Positions 48,701 through 61,775 of a stretch of 64,000 bases of DNA are shown piece after piece (positions within the stretch are counted from its first letter, which is position 1; every line of letters starts with the position of its first letter). The stretch comes from Blastomussa wellsi (Eukaryota; Cnidaria; Anthozoa; Scleractinia; Plerogyridae): assembly GCA_947652115.1 (NCBI GenBank), contig OX393561.1, positions 32,973,881 through 33,037,880 on the forward strand. Reading direction: 5' to 3'. A program made the translations under genes and the position numbers. Below the pieces are notes generated by a model. That model ran no database searches. It was not told the origin of the DNA and saw only the letters and a list, made by a program, of their open reading frames with translations.

Positions 48701-50221
48701 ATGTTTCGTGTGCTAACATGCTAACCTTATCATGATTAAATTAAAAATCTGCAATGTCGTGGTTCTAACCTCAGTTGTTATTTCTCTGTTGCATGCCTTA
48801 ATTGAAAATTAATATTTCCTAGTTTATCTTCTTATGCATGAAGTTAACAGTCATATTTCACTTGAATATCTTGACTAGCTTGTTGCAATAACTTCATCTT
48901 TATGTGCTTTGTGTCTTTGACCTGTAATGCTATAAAACTGATATAATGCAATATGCAACTTGTTGCATTTCTTTTTAAACAGTCACATGGCTATTGATTC
49001 ATGCTGGTAATTTAACACATGATTCCTCTGTAATCCAGTAACAGTCTTGGAATCTGCCAAAATCGGAACAGATCTTCTGGCTGTCTTTCTAGTAACCGAT
49101 GAGGATGCCGCTGTCAAGGGTAACACTAGCCCTCTATTTTGTGTTCTTTCTATTGAACTTTTTCTCTCCTGAATGTTATTCTGTTTCAAGAGACTGACTC
49201 AAACAGAACCACAGGTTTTCAAACTGACTTGGTGATGGTTAGCAGGTAACATTTCTAAACCTCCCTCTAGTGACCATGACGTCTTATGTAACAATTCTCA
49301 TTTTCCCTTGTATGAACTTGACTTAGTTCTTGGAATCACTGAGCAGATTACACAAATTTTACTGGTAATTGCTTGGTTTCAGCTGCTCTGTGTTTATGCT
49401 TCGTGGGTTGTTCAAGAAGGTTTGGAATGCTGAACCAATTTTAGACTGTTGCTAAGAAAAGAAAGGCTGGGTTTAGTAGTGACAAGAGTTGCTATGTTTT
49501 GATGTTGAGATGAATTTGCCTTCTCAGGCAAAAGGTGGGAAAAGTGCTGATTGTTCTTGATGTAGGTTTTGTTGAACAACAATAACTTACATGTCTTCTA
49601 GAGACAGTCTTATTACAATTGGCCCCATATACCTTTCATCTGGCTGGAGCGTGCATGCCAGCTCTTTCAGAAGTGTTGCAGTTACTACTCCTGTTAACTG
49701 GGTCTTTTTCTAACATTCGAAGAACTTTGATTGTGTAAATTTGATTTTCAAGAGACATTCATGCGTAACTAATCTTGAGTTTGGTTTGTGTCTGTCCTCT
49801 TTTGTGAGCTATTCAAGGAGCATGTGCAACGTACGCTAGCCAATCAGAGCCAAGATTTTTTTTACCAATTAAGAACCGTGTTGGCAATCGTGGAAAACGT
49901 CTGACAGTTCCCTTGCTTTTTATCGATCTTTATTACTTGGTGATTGGCTGAGCAGTTTAAACGGAGAAATTTGTTATCATGGCTAAACAAAGTTTCGGTG
50001 GCTGCACAATACTCACGTCAGAAATCATAGTAACGACAACATACAGCCTAAGGGAAGAACTGATCATGTATTGAATGACAGGTAACGTTCAACCGTACGA
50101 TACTCAACTTATTAACGGGGAATCAGTGTTCTCTTGTTACTTTGTATTGTACTGGTACTCAGGTGTGGTATGTCGTGTAACATTTAACAATACAATACTC
50201 AACTTATTACCCTGGAAAACT

Positions 50222-50279
<58 letters not shown>

Positions 50280-53200
50280 GTAGCTTGTATTGTACCAATG
50301 ACAGGTACGAAATGACGGGTAACGTTTAACTGTATCATACTGAACTTATTACCTCAGAAAACTGTATTTGCTAGTTTGCATTGTGTTGGTGTAGAATTGA
50401 GAACACATATGTTATCCCCCAGTGCTGAGTTCATGCAGCTGGTACTGACCTGGGAAGAGAGGGTGGGGTGATAGAAAAAAAAAATTCTTTACTATCTCGA
50501 CCAACTCCCCACTTTTTCTCTTTCGTTTCCCATTGAGCTGTGCAGGTTGTTAAAAACACTCGGGTTCCTTACATCAACTCAACGCCATTACTAACTGCAG
50601 TAACTCAACACATGATACATATTATTTTATTTTCACATTCATAAATTTTTTATGTTGTCCCCAATTAGCACTGAGCAATGCTGAATACCCCTACACACTT
50701 AAATAACGGTTTTGTTGTTGTTGTTTGTTATGATACCATCATCTATTCTCGACTCCATGGTTGTTCTTTCCTTTTCTCGCCAACCGCCAGCTGCTTGGGT
50801 TTTATTGCTCGCACGTGTCAAATTTCACCAATCAGAAGCGTTTTGCATTCTTTTAACCGGAAACTAGTTAGTGCTGACTCTGTCGCAGGCAGTCTCATCC
50901 TCAGCTGCAAGAATGCGGACTCTGGCCAGCCCTAATGACGGGATTCTGACCGTGTTGGCACAAATTCAGAGTTGGTTTGCTCAATTTGATTGGCCGAAAA
51001 TCTATCCAAGGCTCTGCGCATGCTTGGGACTGGCCAGAGTTCGTGTTCTTGGTGCTGACCAAACAAAAAGTGGGCTCTGTAAAAGACCAGAACTTTCCAT
51101 CGGTCATGGGGAAAAGAGAGCTCCCTGGGGTCGAGAATATTGGCCGCTACTGCAACTTTTCGTACACTGGAAAGTCAATGGGAGCTCATAGCATCTGTGG
51201 CGATGGGTTTTACCAATCTTACAAACTTCTGTTTGATAAGTGTTTTCAATTGTCCACCAATGTAGAACAAATATCTGCAAAAAGGAACTTTTCACTAATT
51301 TCAGAAAATTTTCCCATTTTTACGCAGTGAGTGTGTTAGAAAATACTGACGTGGAAGGAACTGTAGCTGTGTTGGACACTTCGGATCAAGACCGAGATAA
51401 GAACGGAAAGTTCACATGCAACATGGAAAACATGGACTTGGATACAATGGACACGTTCGCTGTGAGGGAAACCCCTGAAGGGTGCGCTCTGGTCCTGTCA
51501 GGGTACCTGGACTGGTCGTCTGCTAATCAGTATTCCTTTTTGATTCGCGCCACAGACCGTGCAGAGGCCGCCCAGCGAAAGTCAGCTGTCACGTCTGTCA
51601 CAATTCACGTACAAGACACGAACAATCACGATCCAGAATTTCTGCAGTCATCATATTGGGTTTCTTTGCCTAGCGATGCCAACATGGGCACGACTGTCCT
51701 GACAGTCAAAGCCATTGACCTCGACCAGGACACAAACGCTGAAATAACATACAAACTTTCCAATGATCTCTTTTCCATTCATCCCAATAAAGGCATCATA
51801 TTGCTTAAACAGGGGCTAGGATCCATCACTAACAAGAAGTACGAATTCTCAGTCCGAGCGACAGACCAGGGGACACCTAACAGGCAGTCAGCTGTCAGCA
51901 TCTCTGTATCAGTTCACTCGCTCTCTTATATCCCTCCCAGTTTTCTCAGGTCACTTTATCGCAAAGTGATTCATGAGGATTTTAAAACAGGCGTGGCACT
52001 CTTGACGGTACGCGCGCGAAAAACCATGGGCCGAAGCAGTTCTATCGAGTACTTCATTGTGGGTGGTGATCCACAGAACCAGTTCAGCGTCGGAACTCGC
52101 ACTGGTTCGGTCACTCTTCGAAAGCCATTGGATTACGAGCGTGTAAAACAACATGTGTTGGTTGTGCGTGCGGTACAGAATGGATTTTCAATTGATGAAC
52201 CTTCACTTCCAACCGAGGTAAAGTCGAGAGGTTTTGCAGCAAGGAGCCCAAAAGTGTTACCGCATTTAGTTATTTCACATTCTTCCAGATTCAATCCAAT
52301 CAGAAGCGAACTGGAAGCTGTCCTATGCTTCTGATTGGGTAATTAACACTCGAAAGTATGTGAATGAATCAAAGACCCATAACGGACCAGTATGCATTGC
52401 ACGCATCAACTGCAGTCGCCATCTTTTATGTGAGTCGAAAAGTACCTATCAGACAATGACACCTCAATCCTGCGTTCATCAAAACAACAACAAACGCGGC
52501 GCAATGCATTCTGGTCCGTCATGGGTCTTAAGAAGTGATCACACTTGGGATCCTTGCTGTAAAGCTTTACTGAAAAAGGCATGGGATAAAATAGTTATTC
52601 AATGTTTTCACATAATATACCGTGGATATTTCGTCGTGGCTTTTTCATTTGTACACAAAAGGTAAGTCCCTGGCGAAAATATTCCATGATATTCCACTTA
52701 AAAATCTTGCATAACTAGCTAGTTTACCGTTTTATTTCCTCGAATTAGTGCCCTGTGCGCTTATTGCAAAGTTTGAATTGGTTCAAATGCCTGCAAACTA
52801 AGTTGGACAGCTTTTCAGATAAGCTGGTTTTACGTTTTCACACTATTTAACCCTGGATGGTTTTCGTATGGGTTCTCTCCCCCGCCACGTCGAATTGGAA
52901 TTTGAAATGTCCAGGAGGGGAAAAACCGGAGTACCCCAGGCAAAAACCCTGGGCACAAAGGCGAGCACCGACAACAACATCAACCCACTTATGTCACCTG
53001 GCCGGAGTCAAACACGGGCCACATTGGTGGGACGCTAGCACCATTCTCACTCTCCCCATTAAATCATTCTGCTGTTTGAGTTAACCTTGCTATTCTTTGT
53101 ATTGTTTTCAGGTTAAAGTGATCGTGAATGTTACGGATGTGAATGACAATCGTCCCCGGTTTGCTCTCCCAGTTGATCCCCTCGTTACGTCTGTGGATGA

Positions 53201-56200
53201 GTTTCAGCCCCCTGGCACCCCAGTTACCATAGTGAAAGCATTTGATAAAGACACAGGTAACCATTCGTCCATCACATATCGACTAGAAGACAGAAATTTT
53301 CATATTCACTCGTACCTGGGAATTATTACGACAGAAGTTGAGCTGTATCATCGCCAGGGTGCCTCGCGAACTTTCAGTGTCACGGCAACCGACTCCACCC
53401 CTCCGTACAGAAGTGCTAAAGCGAATGTTGTAGTGATGATTAACAAAGCCACACCACCCCCACGGTTTCCCTTTCAAGAGGTGGCTGAGTATGTGCCGGA
53501 AGACATCCCTGTGGGGAGCTCGCTGTTAGGTTTGAGCTCCCAGCAACAGAGTCGCATTACGTTGAAATACTGGATGCCAAGTGGTAACGAAGCTGGCGAA
53601 TGGTGCATAGACACCACTGGGAAGATTAGAGTAAATAAGCCACTCGACCAGGAGCTGGAGAATTCGTACCTCCTCAGGACCAACGTAGCAGATGGCATAA
53701 GAACTCATGTTGGTCCAAGCGTTTTGTTCACTGTGGAAGACATTAACGATAATGTTCCCACGTTTACGTCGAGTACTTTGAAGTTCTTCGTGTCAGAGAA
53801 TTCACCCAAAGGACACACAATAGCTTACCTTTCCGCACAGGACGGCGATAAAGGCTCGAACAGCTTAGTTAAGTACTCTATAGTGGGCGTAGAGGACGCT
53901 AGATCGAGGGATAAGTTTCAGATCATATCCACCAATGGTATTCTTGTCACAAGTAGGCTACTGGACAGAGAGCTTATGGATCAACACATGCTTCTAGTGC
54001 GTGCAGAGGATAATGGGAAGCCATCTCTGAGCAGCGTGGCGCGTGTCACTGTCGTCGTGACAGATGTAAATGATAACAACCCAGTGTTTGCAACAAATAT
54101 ATTTTCAGTTAGAGTTCCGGTTGATGCAAAAGTCGGGTCCAGGATTTTTGCTGTGGTCGCATCAGATATGGACTGGGGAGAGAACGGACTTCTCAGGTAA
54201 CTTGTTGTGATGCGCGCTGTGCCACCTAATGTAAGGTTTCTTTTGAACAAATTGACCATTGCAATTGTATTATTGTCAATGGCAGTCAGGGGAAAAGCAA
54301 CATTTGCTACGGCCAATTTGTTTAATATTTTGATTGTTCAAATAAAACCGAACCCAAAATATATCCGCAAAAAGATGTCAAAAGTCAGTGAAGCATTTTG
54401 CTAAAACCAAAAGCCTTCTTTATAAAGTGCATTAAAAATAGGAACCTTCACCACTCATAAGCAGTACAGCATCTCGTACAAGACTGCTACATTATAAAAC
54501 AAACTAGTACTTGTTTTCTCTGTCTTTTATTAGCCTTTATTTGACCAAACTTATGTCGGTCGAAGAAGCAAGAGTGCATAGTCTGTATTTCTTTCAGTTA
54601 TTACTGAATATGTGAATTGAAGTACAGGAAGAAAAGTGCAAAGTCCAGCAACTCTAAAGTAATTTGTTTTGTATTTTTGTCCCCCACAGCTATTCGATCA
54701 TAGCTGGAAATTCAGAGAAATTCATCGCTGTCGACTCTACAGATGGATCCGTTATTGTCAACCAACCCTTGACGTCACTTAATCCAATCAAATTCAGAGT
54801 CATGGCACGTGATCTCGGGCAGCCTGCTAGAAACGCCACTGCCGACGTCACTATCGCTATTCACGCCGTTGAGGGCCCCCCTCGGTTTCTTTTCTCGTCG
54901 TACGATGCACGCGTAGCGGAAAACAAGCAAGCGGGGACTGAAGTAATTCGTGTTGAGGTAGCGAGTGTCGACCCTGTAATTTCCTACAAAATATTAAACG
55001 GAAATGCTAGAGGTGATTTTAATTTGAATGCTGAGACAGGACTGATCACCACAGCTAGACCGCTGGACTATGAAACCGTGGCGCGATACAAACTCGTTGT
55101 CATGGCAATTGACAGTAGCAATAGAATGAATTACGTCAAAGTAGTTTTACATGTTGTGAACACCAATGATAATGCACCCTACTTCGTGGATATACACAGC
55201 GGATTTATCGAGGGGCAAATCTTAGCCAACGCCATTGCTGACAGTCACGTGATGTGGTTAAAAGCACGTGACCAGGATTCTAGTGACGTCATTACGTACA
55301 AGATCCTCGACAACAAAGCAGCTTCGTATTTTACAGTTGACTCCGAAGGTAGCTTAAGAACTAGGAAAACCCTCGCTGGGCTGAAGTCGCCCTTCGTTTT
55401 CAGAATTGAAGCGTTGGATAATGGAATTCCTTCCAAGAGCGCCTTTACTTCTGTAAGGCTTGTTTTTTTGAAGTATCACGTTCAACAGAAAGAGCTCCAA
55501 GTGAGTGTTCATGAAGACGTGAAGCAAGATGTCGTAATAATCAAAGTAAGAGATTCAGCCAAAATTAAAAATGCACGGTTCTCGATCATCTCCCCATTGG
55601 AAGCACCTTTCCGCATAGAAAGTGAAAACGGAGAAATTCGCACTTCACGTCCTCTTGACTTTGAGACGACGCAGAATTATTCCATAATAGTTCAAGTTCA
55701 GAACTCTAAAGACTTGAAGGAATACACCAATATTGACGTGATGGTAAATATTGAAGACGTTAACGATAATTCACCAGCTTTTGACATGGAAAAAGTTGAC
55801 AGGATTTACAAGGCTAAAGTCAATAGGAACCCCCTTCAGGGTACGGTGGTGTACACATTGACAGCATCAGATCGAGACTCGAGAGGCCATCTGCGTTACT
55901 CACTGGCCAGCAGCAGTGATGTCAACGCTGTGTTCGAGGTCGAGGCTGAGAGCGGGAAAGTGAGGACGCTCAGTCAACAAGTGTTGATGGCTGACGTTTA
56001 CAATGTGACTGTACGCGTTAGTGACAGTGACACGCCCTCGCGTCACGCGCAGACCGTGCTGCACGTGCAAGTTGGGGAATACCCGCCCACGTTCAGTAAG
56101 GAGCAATACGTGTTCAATATCCAAGAGAACACGCAGAGGGGATTCACTATCGGCCATATCAAGGCGCACAGCTACTCTGGCGCTTTACTGTCTTACACTG

Positions 56201-59200
56201 TTGTGCACGGTAAGGTAGTGAATGAACTTGAATCCTGGTTCTAAAGGATTGCACTCCAAAAGGATAAATCATGCTTTGAAATTGCATCGCGTGCAAGATT
56301 GTTTAAAAGCAGTGGTAGAATCAATCAGATTTAAGGATTTCCGATAGAACACTGCTAAGTTTCTACTTGTTGCTGATAGAACGCAATCGCATGCTCGTTG
56401 CTTTTAACTAATTGTGAATTTTGTACAAAATTGTTATATTTTTTGGACTAAATCCCTTAGTCAAAAGCTCATAAATATCGAGAGCAGGTAGTCTAATTAT
56501 TACCCTATAACATGAAGTTTTCGCGACTTTTATTTTCACGATTTTTATGATTTAAAAAAGTCGCGAAATGGAAGTGTCGCGAACATCGGATGGAGCGAAA
56601 ATTAAGTGACTGTCCTATCCTTGATTGCAACTTTAGTTCTTACCCAAAATTTAGTCTTGGCCGGCACCTATATGTTCTTAGGATGTTCTTAAATTTTGGC
56701 TTTTCCTGGGTTCGTTTTTCTTATGAAAAAGGTTCTCATAAAAAAGAGTTTTATCAAAAACATGAACAGCTTCATTTCGTTGTTACTGTTGTCACAATAA
56801 CCTCATTTTGTTTTTGTTAGTGTTGACGGAGTATAGTCGTTTTATCGTAATTTAAGAAGTGTTTAATACATTATCCAGGAAATAGTCAAACTTTTCACAT
56901 TGGTAAATCGCGAAATTAAATCGACTTTGGATGCGTCATTTTCGAAATATACGATCTTCGAAATCGCGAAATAAACGTGTCACAAAAATCACATGTACGT
57001 GAAAAAGTTTCCTCAATAAAGATTATTATTATTATTATTAAGGTAATAAATATTTATATTTATTTAACCTGAGGCTTATAAAAGATCCTCTTTTGCACTT
57101 TCTTTTCCAGGAAATGTTCGAAAAAATTTTATCCTGGATAGTAACACTGGACGTCTCGCTCTCCCCAATCCTCTCGACTACGAACGCGACTCACACGTTT
57201 ATTACGTCAGAATACGAGCCGAGGAGGTCGGCATCACTTTGTACCAGTCCTCTGAGGTTAACGTCCAGGTCCTTCTCAAAGACCTTAATGACAATGCACC
57301 AGAATTCTCTCAACAACGGTACAGATATACCCTACCGGAAAGTGCCCCTGTGGGCACAACTGTGCTGTCTGTTTCGGCACAGGACAGCGATTCTGGAATA
57401 TTCGGCCAGTTCAGGTATTATGTGGAAAATGCATTCTTCACGGTAAATCCGTACACTGGGGAGATCACCACGACGAAACCGCTGGATTACGAGACCGCGC
57501 GCTCGCATACCTTTGTTGTGGTGGCGCAAGATGGCGGGAATCCAGTGCTTAACGGGACGGCGCGAGTCGAAGTGACACTTCAGAATGTGAATGATAACCC
57601 ACCGCGGTTTTCGCAATCGATGTATAATGAAGACGTCACTGAAGATGCTGGCCGAGGGGAATTGGTGACTACTGGTAAGTGCTCAATGACATGTTGTTGT
57701 AACACAGAATGGTAATGCAGTGATGGGGCAATGGTAAAACGGCTCACCCTCCCAGCATCAACTAATGGTCGAGTTTGTCATTGATGTTTTCTTCAGGTTT
57801 TCTGGTCAGTACTTCAAAGCTCCAATAGACCTATTCGGCTAACGTGTTTACACCCTTGTTGCTACGCAGTTCAGATCATGTGATGATTCATTTTGGAGGT
57901 TACAACTGTTCATTTTGTAGATACATGCATGTCATTGTAAAACCGTTCGGTGCTTCAATAACAATAACTATTGAAAATCAAATAAAGGGCAACGAAAAAT
58001 TTTGAATCGTTCTTCGTAACAGTAGCAGTTGCAGCTAAAGCTCATTTCATTTCCTTTCCAGTTCAAGCGAGCGACCTGGATCTCGACCCAGTCTCTTACA
58101 GAATCATGGCAGGTGATAACAGCAGCAACTTTGTGATAGACAGCCACACAGGCGTGGTCCGATTAGTGAAACACAGGCAACCCAATCTTGTAGGTCCGTA
58201 TTATGTCCTTAATATTAGTGCATCGGACGGCTTGCACAGCAGCCAGGCCTTGCTAGTAGTGGCTATTCAGGACATCAACAATCACAAACCTGTGTTCAGA
58301 GACTGTGACAAGTATCGCCCGGTTATTGCAGAAAACCGTCCGCCTGGATCTCCTGTTATTCAGGTTTGCTACATGCTGATTCTGTTGCCTCAATGCTAAG
58401 CAGCTCCTTGCCATTTACGTGCTACTTTAGGTCAACCCTTCTTTACTGGTTGGGGGAGGGAAAAGGCAAGGGGATTTGTACTTGCAGCTCCCCGGACCTT
58501 TTTTCTGCTCCTGGTTCATGCACCATCCATTAGTGAACTCTTTACACATTTATTTCGTGCAAAATATTAAGTAGGCTCCGGTTCCCGAACAGCGGCTGGT
58601 AATCAAGCCTAAATATTAGGTAATGCTGCCATATTTCTCTTGTGTCTTCCAGCTTCTTCTGAATCATGTGCTGTGTTCTATTTTTTCTGCAGTCCTCGCA
58701 CTTCATTTACTCCATCTGCTCTCGCATTGTTTGTATTGAAATCCCTTGTCGCGTAATTGGAGACAGATTTATTTATAATGTCTATTAACTAGAAATAGCT
58801 GGCAGGAGATGTTGCTCATAAAAAATGTGGATGTTGCGGTGAAGCGTTCTTTTTCGTATTGAGTCATATGTTCTTTTTCGTATTCAGTCATCTGGTGTTT
58901 ACTGTGAGGGAACCGAAGCCTACAAGCCCCGTGGTTTTTTACTAGGTTCCCTCGCCATTTTGCTTTCTACCTTTAATATATTGTGGTTTTGTATTTTCAT
59001 TGTTATCTTGTGTATTGAGTTGTTTGTGTGTTCTATCTCGAGTTTTGTTTGTGTGGCAAATTCCATACTTCTGTCTGTATGGCCGAGTCTAGTTCCACGG
59101 GAACATGGGTTTCTTAATTTCAGAATTGTACCATATAATCCATTATTCTGTTTATGAAGGAAGCGCGCACCTTACCTTGAGAGAGCCGCCAAGAGGAATC

Positions 59201-61730
59201 CATATAAAGCTGGCAAAGTCTTAACTGTTCTCCATGTTTAATGTTTGTTATTTGTTTTAAATTCCAGGTCAGCGCCGAAGACGGTGACATGGGCGAGAAC
59301 GGTAAGGTCAGTTACCACATCGAGCAACCAACGATAGGTATACCTTACTTCCAGATCAACAGTACCTCTGGCCTCGTGACCACAGCGATGACGTTTAACA
59401 GGGAAGAGAAGCGATCCTACCAGATAAGGATCACGGGAAAGGATGGGGGACCCGGCCGCAAAGAAGCCGAGAGGCTGATGGGATTTTGTCAATTGGAGAT
59501 CCAGATTGATGACGTCAATGACAACTCGCCCGTATTTAGTAACACGCCATTTAGAACTAACGTTAAGGAGGATCTCGAAAAAGGGCACATTGTACTTCAC
59601 GTAAGCGCTACTGATAAGGACGCTGGTAGGAATTCCTTGATAACGTACTCCTTTGAAACGCCCAATGACCAATTCGTTATTTCTAACACCACTGGGGTTG
59701 TAACCACCAAAAGCGCGCTGACCTCTTCGAAGTACCAATTTGCCGTGATTGCCCAAGATAATGGAAACCCGCCACGGACTTCTAAAGCAGGTGTCTATAT
59801 TAGCGTGTACAAAGTAGGAAAGGACCCCCCCAAATTTACACAGGACGTGTACTTCGCGCGTGTGCGCGAGGATGAGAAACCGGGGCACATCGTCACGCGC
59901 GTGCAGGCCACGAGCGCGGACCCCAGCAATATGATTTTCTACAGCATCGTGAACTTTCCGCAGCCGGTTTACATCGATCCAGCGCAAGGAATAGTAAAGA
60001 CACTGCGAACTCTTGATTACGAGCTAGCGCCTAACTATACTGTGCACATCCGTGCACAGGACACCCAAGATCCACCACTTTTCTCGTTCACTCGGCTGGA
60101 GATTCTGGTTGACGACGTGAACGATTCTCCACCTGAATTTCCGGTCTCAAAGTACGAAGGCCAGGTTGCCGAGAATTCACCAATCGGGAGCTCGGTCATC
60201 GAAGTCAAAGCTAAGGATCCGGACAAGGGTGAGAACGGACGAGTGTCGTACAAGTTTATCACAAAGAAAAGCTACGAATCGTTTGGTTTGGATCCCTTGA
60301 CTGGACTTATTTCGACCAAGAAGGTGTTCGATCGCGAGAAAACTGGACGCTACACTTTGATCGTGGAAGCTCGTGACCATGGTGATTTTCCCAAGGCATC
60401 GAGCTGCCTCGTCGACGTCATCATCAGCGATCAGAACGACAACGCGCCGGCGTTTGAGCAGCTCGTGTACAATGCCAGCGTGTTTGAGGATGCTACTAGA
60501 GGCACACGCGTTGTAGAAGTATCAGCAGTTGACGGCGACATTGGAAATAACGCTGTGGTGAATTATTACATTACGGCTGGAAATAGTAGAGCATCGTTTG
60601 ACATCAACAAAGACCTCGGTCAAATCAGTGTAGCCAGTTCCCTAGATCGGGAGACACAGGACTACTACCAGCTTAAGATACGGGCGCAGGACGGGAAAAA
60701 CTCTGGTACTGCTGTGGTGAACGTACACGTCAAAGATGTGAATGACAACAATCCCGTGTTCTCTAACCACACTTACGTTGCCTATGTCTATGAAAACCGA
60801 CCAGCGGGAAGCACTGTTGCAACCCTGTCGGCAGCTGATAAAGACATGGGACTAGGCGGGGAGTTTTCTTTCTCGATCAGTGGTCAAGGGAGGGATGCAT
60901 TCGAAATCGATCCCATAACAGGCGTTCTGACAACAATCAAGGCACTGGACCGAGAAGTAAAGGCGCGGTACGATTTTCTCGCCTTTGCCACTGACAATCC
61001 TGGTGCCGAGCCCGGTTCCAGGAGGACTGGGTCTTGCGATGTGGTGGTTTGGATACGGGACATCAATGATAACCCGCCGCGGTTCCCGGATGATGCTTAT
61101 GAAGGAGACGTGCGTGAGAACCAGCTTCCAGGCGCACATGTTATGGACTTGTCGGCGATTGACGACGACGACCCAAACGAGAACGGAAACGCCGTCATGA
61201 CTTACGAACTCATCGACGATTCAGATGGCCTTTTTAAAATCGATCGCAACTCAGGCGCTATCTCGACGCGCGCGGGACTTGACCGAGAAGACGTCGACCA
61301 ATATCGACTGGTTGTGAATGCTACAGATCGAGGTCAGCCACCCCTGTGGGGTCAGGTTGAGGTCATGGTAAGGGTCACTGATGACAATGACCACCCCCCT
61401 CGGTTTATAGACAAAATGTTTATCGCCAGCGTGTTCGAGAATGCGTCTATTGATTCGTCTGTGATGATTCTAAAGGCCACTGATGAAGACACTGGTATCA
61501 ATGCCAGGCTTCGTTACAGTATTTTACAAGGAGGAACTGAGGAGAGTGAGGAGAGTAGGAGAATGTTCCGCATTGCGGAGGATACTGGAGTACTGAAAGT
61601 AGCCAGGAGCTTGGATTATGAGAGTAAAAAGGAATATGAATTGACAGTCAGAGTAAGTGAGATATTTTGGATACCTCTGTGTATTTCTTAGTACCTATGT
61701 TCTAGAGTTGACTGAGCCACTTGCAAATAG

Positions 61731-61775
<45 letters not shown>

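Larger units (their letters stand above)
47120..51327. other. Gene B long intron (4.2 kb)
   Basis: It contains a candidate optional exon (49039-49119), a MITE (48041), a degenerate tandem repeat with (ATT)n (50077-50365) and a degenerate inverted-repeat element (50868-51135). The rest is unclassified. Confidence 0.6.

Noticed and set aside
52218..52334. Continuation of the gene B exon beyond 52217
   Set aside because: The frame stays open, but cadherin similarity stops at the donor gtaaag and resumes exactly, in phase, at 53112.
59238..59987. 249-codon minus-strand ORF
   Set aside because: Antisense shadow of the high-quality cadherin exon 59268-61652; no recognisable protein features.
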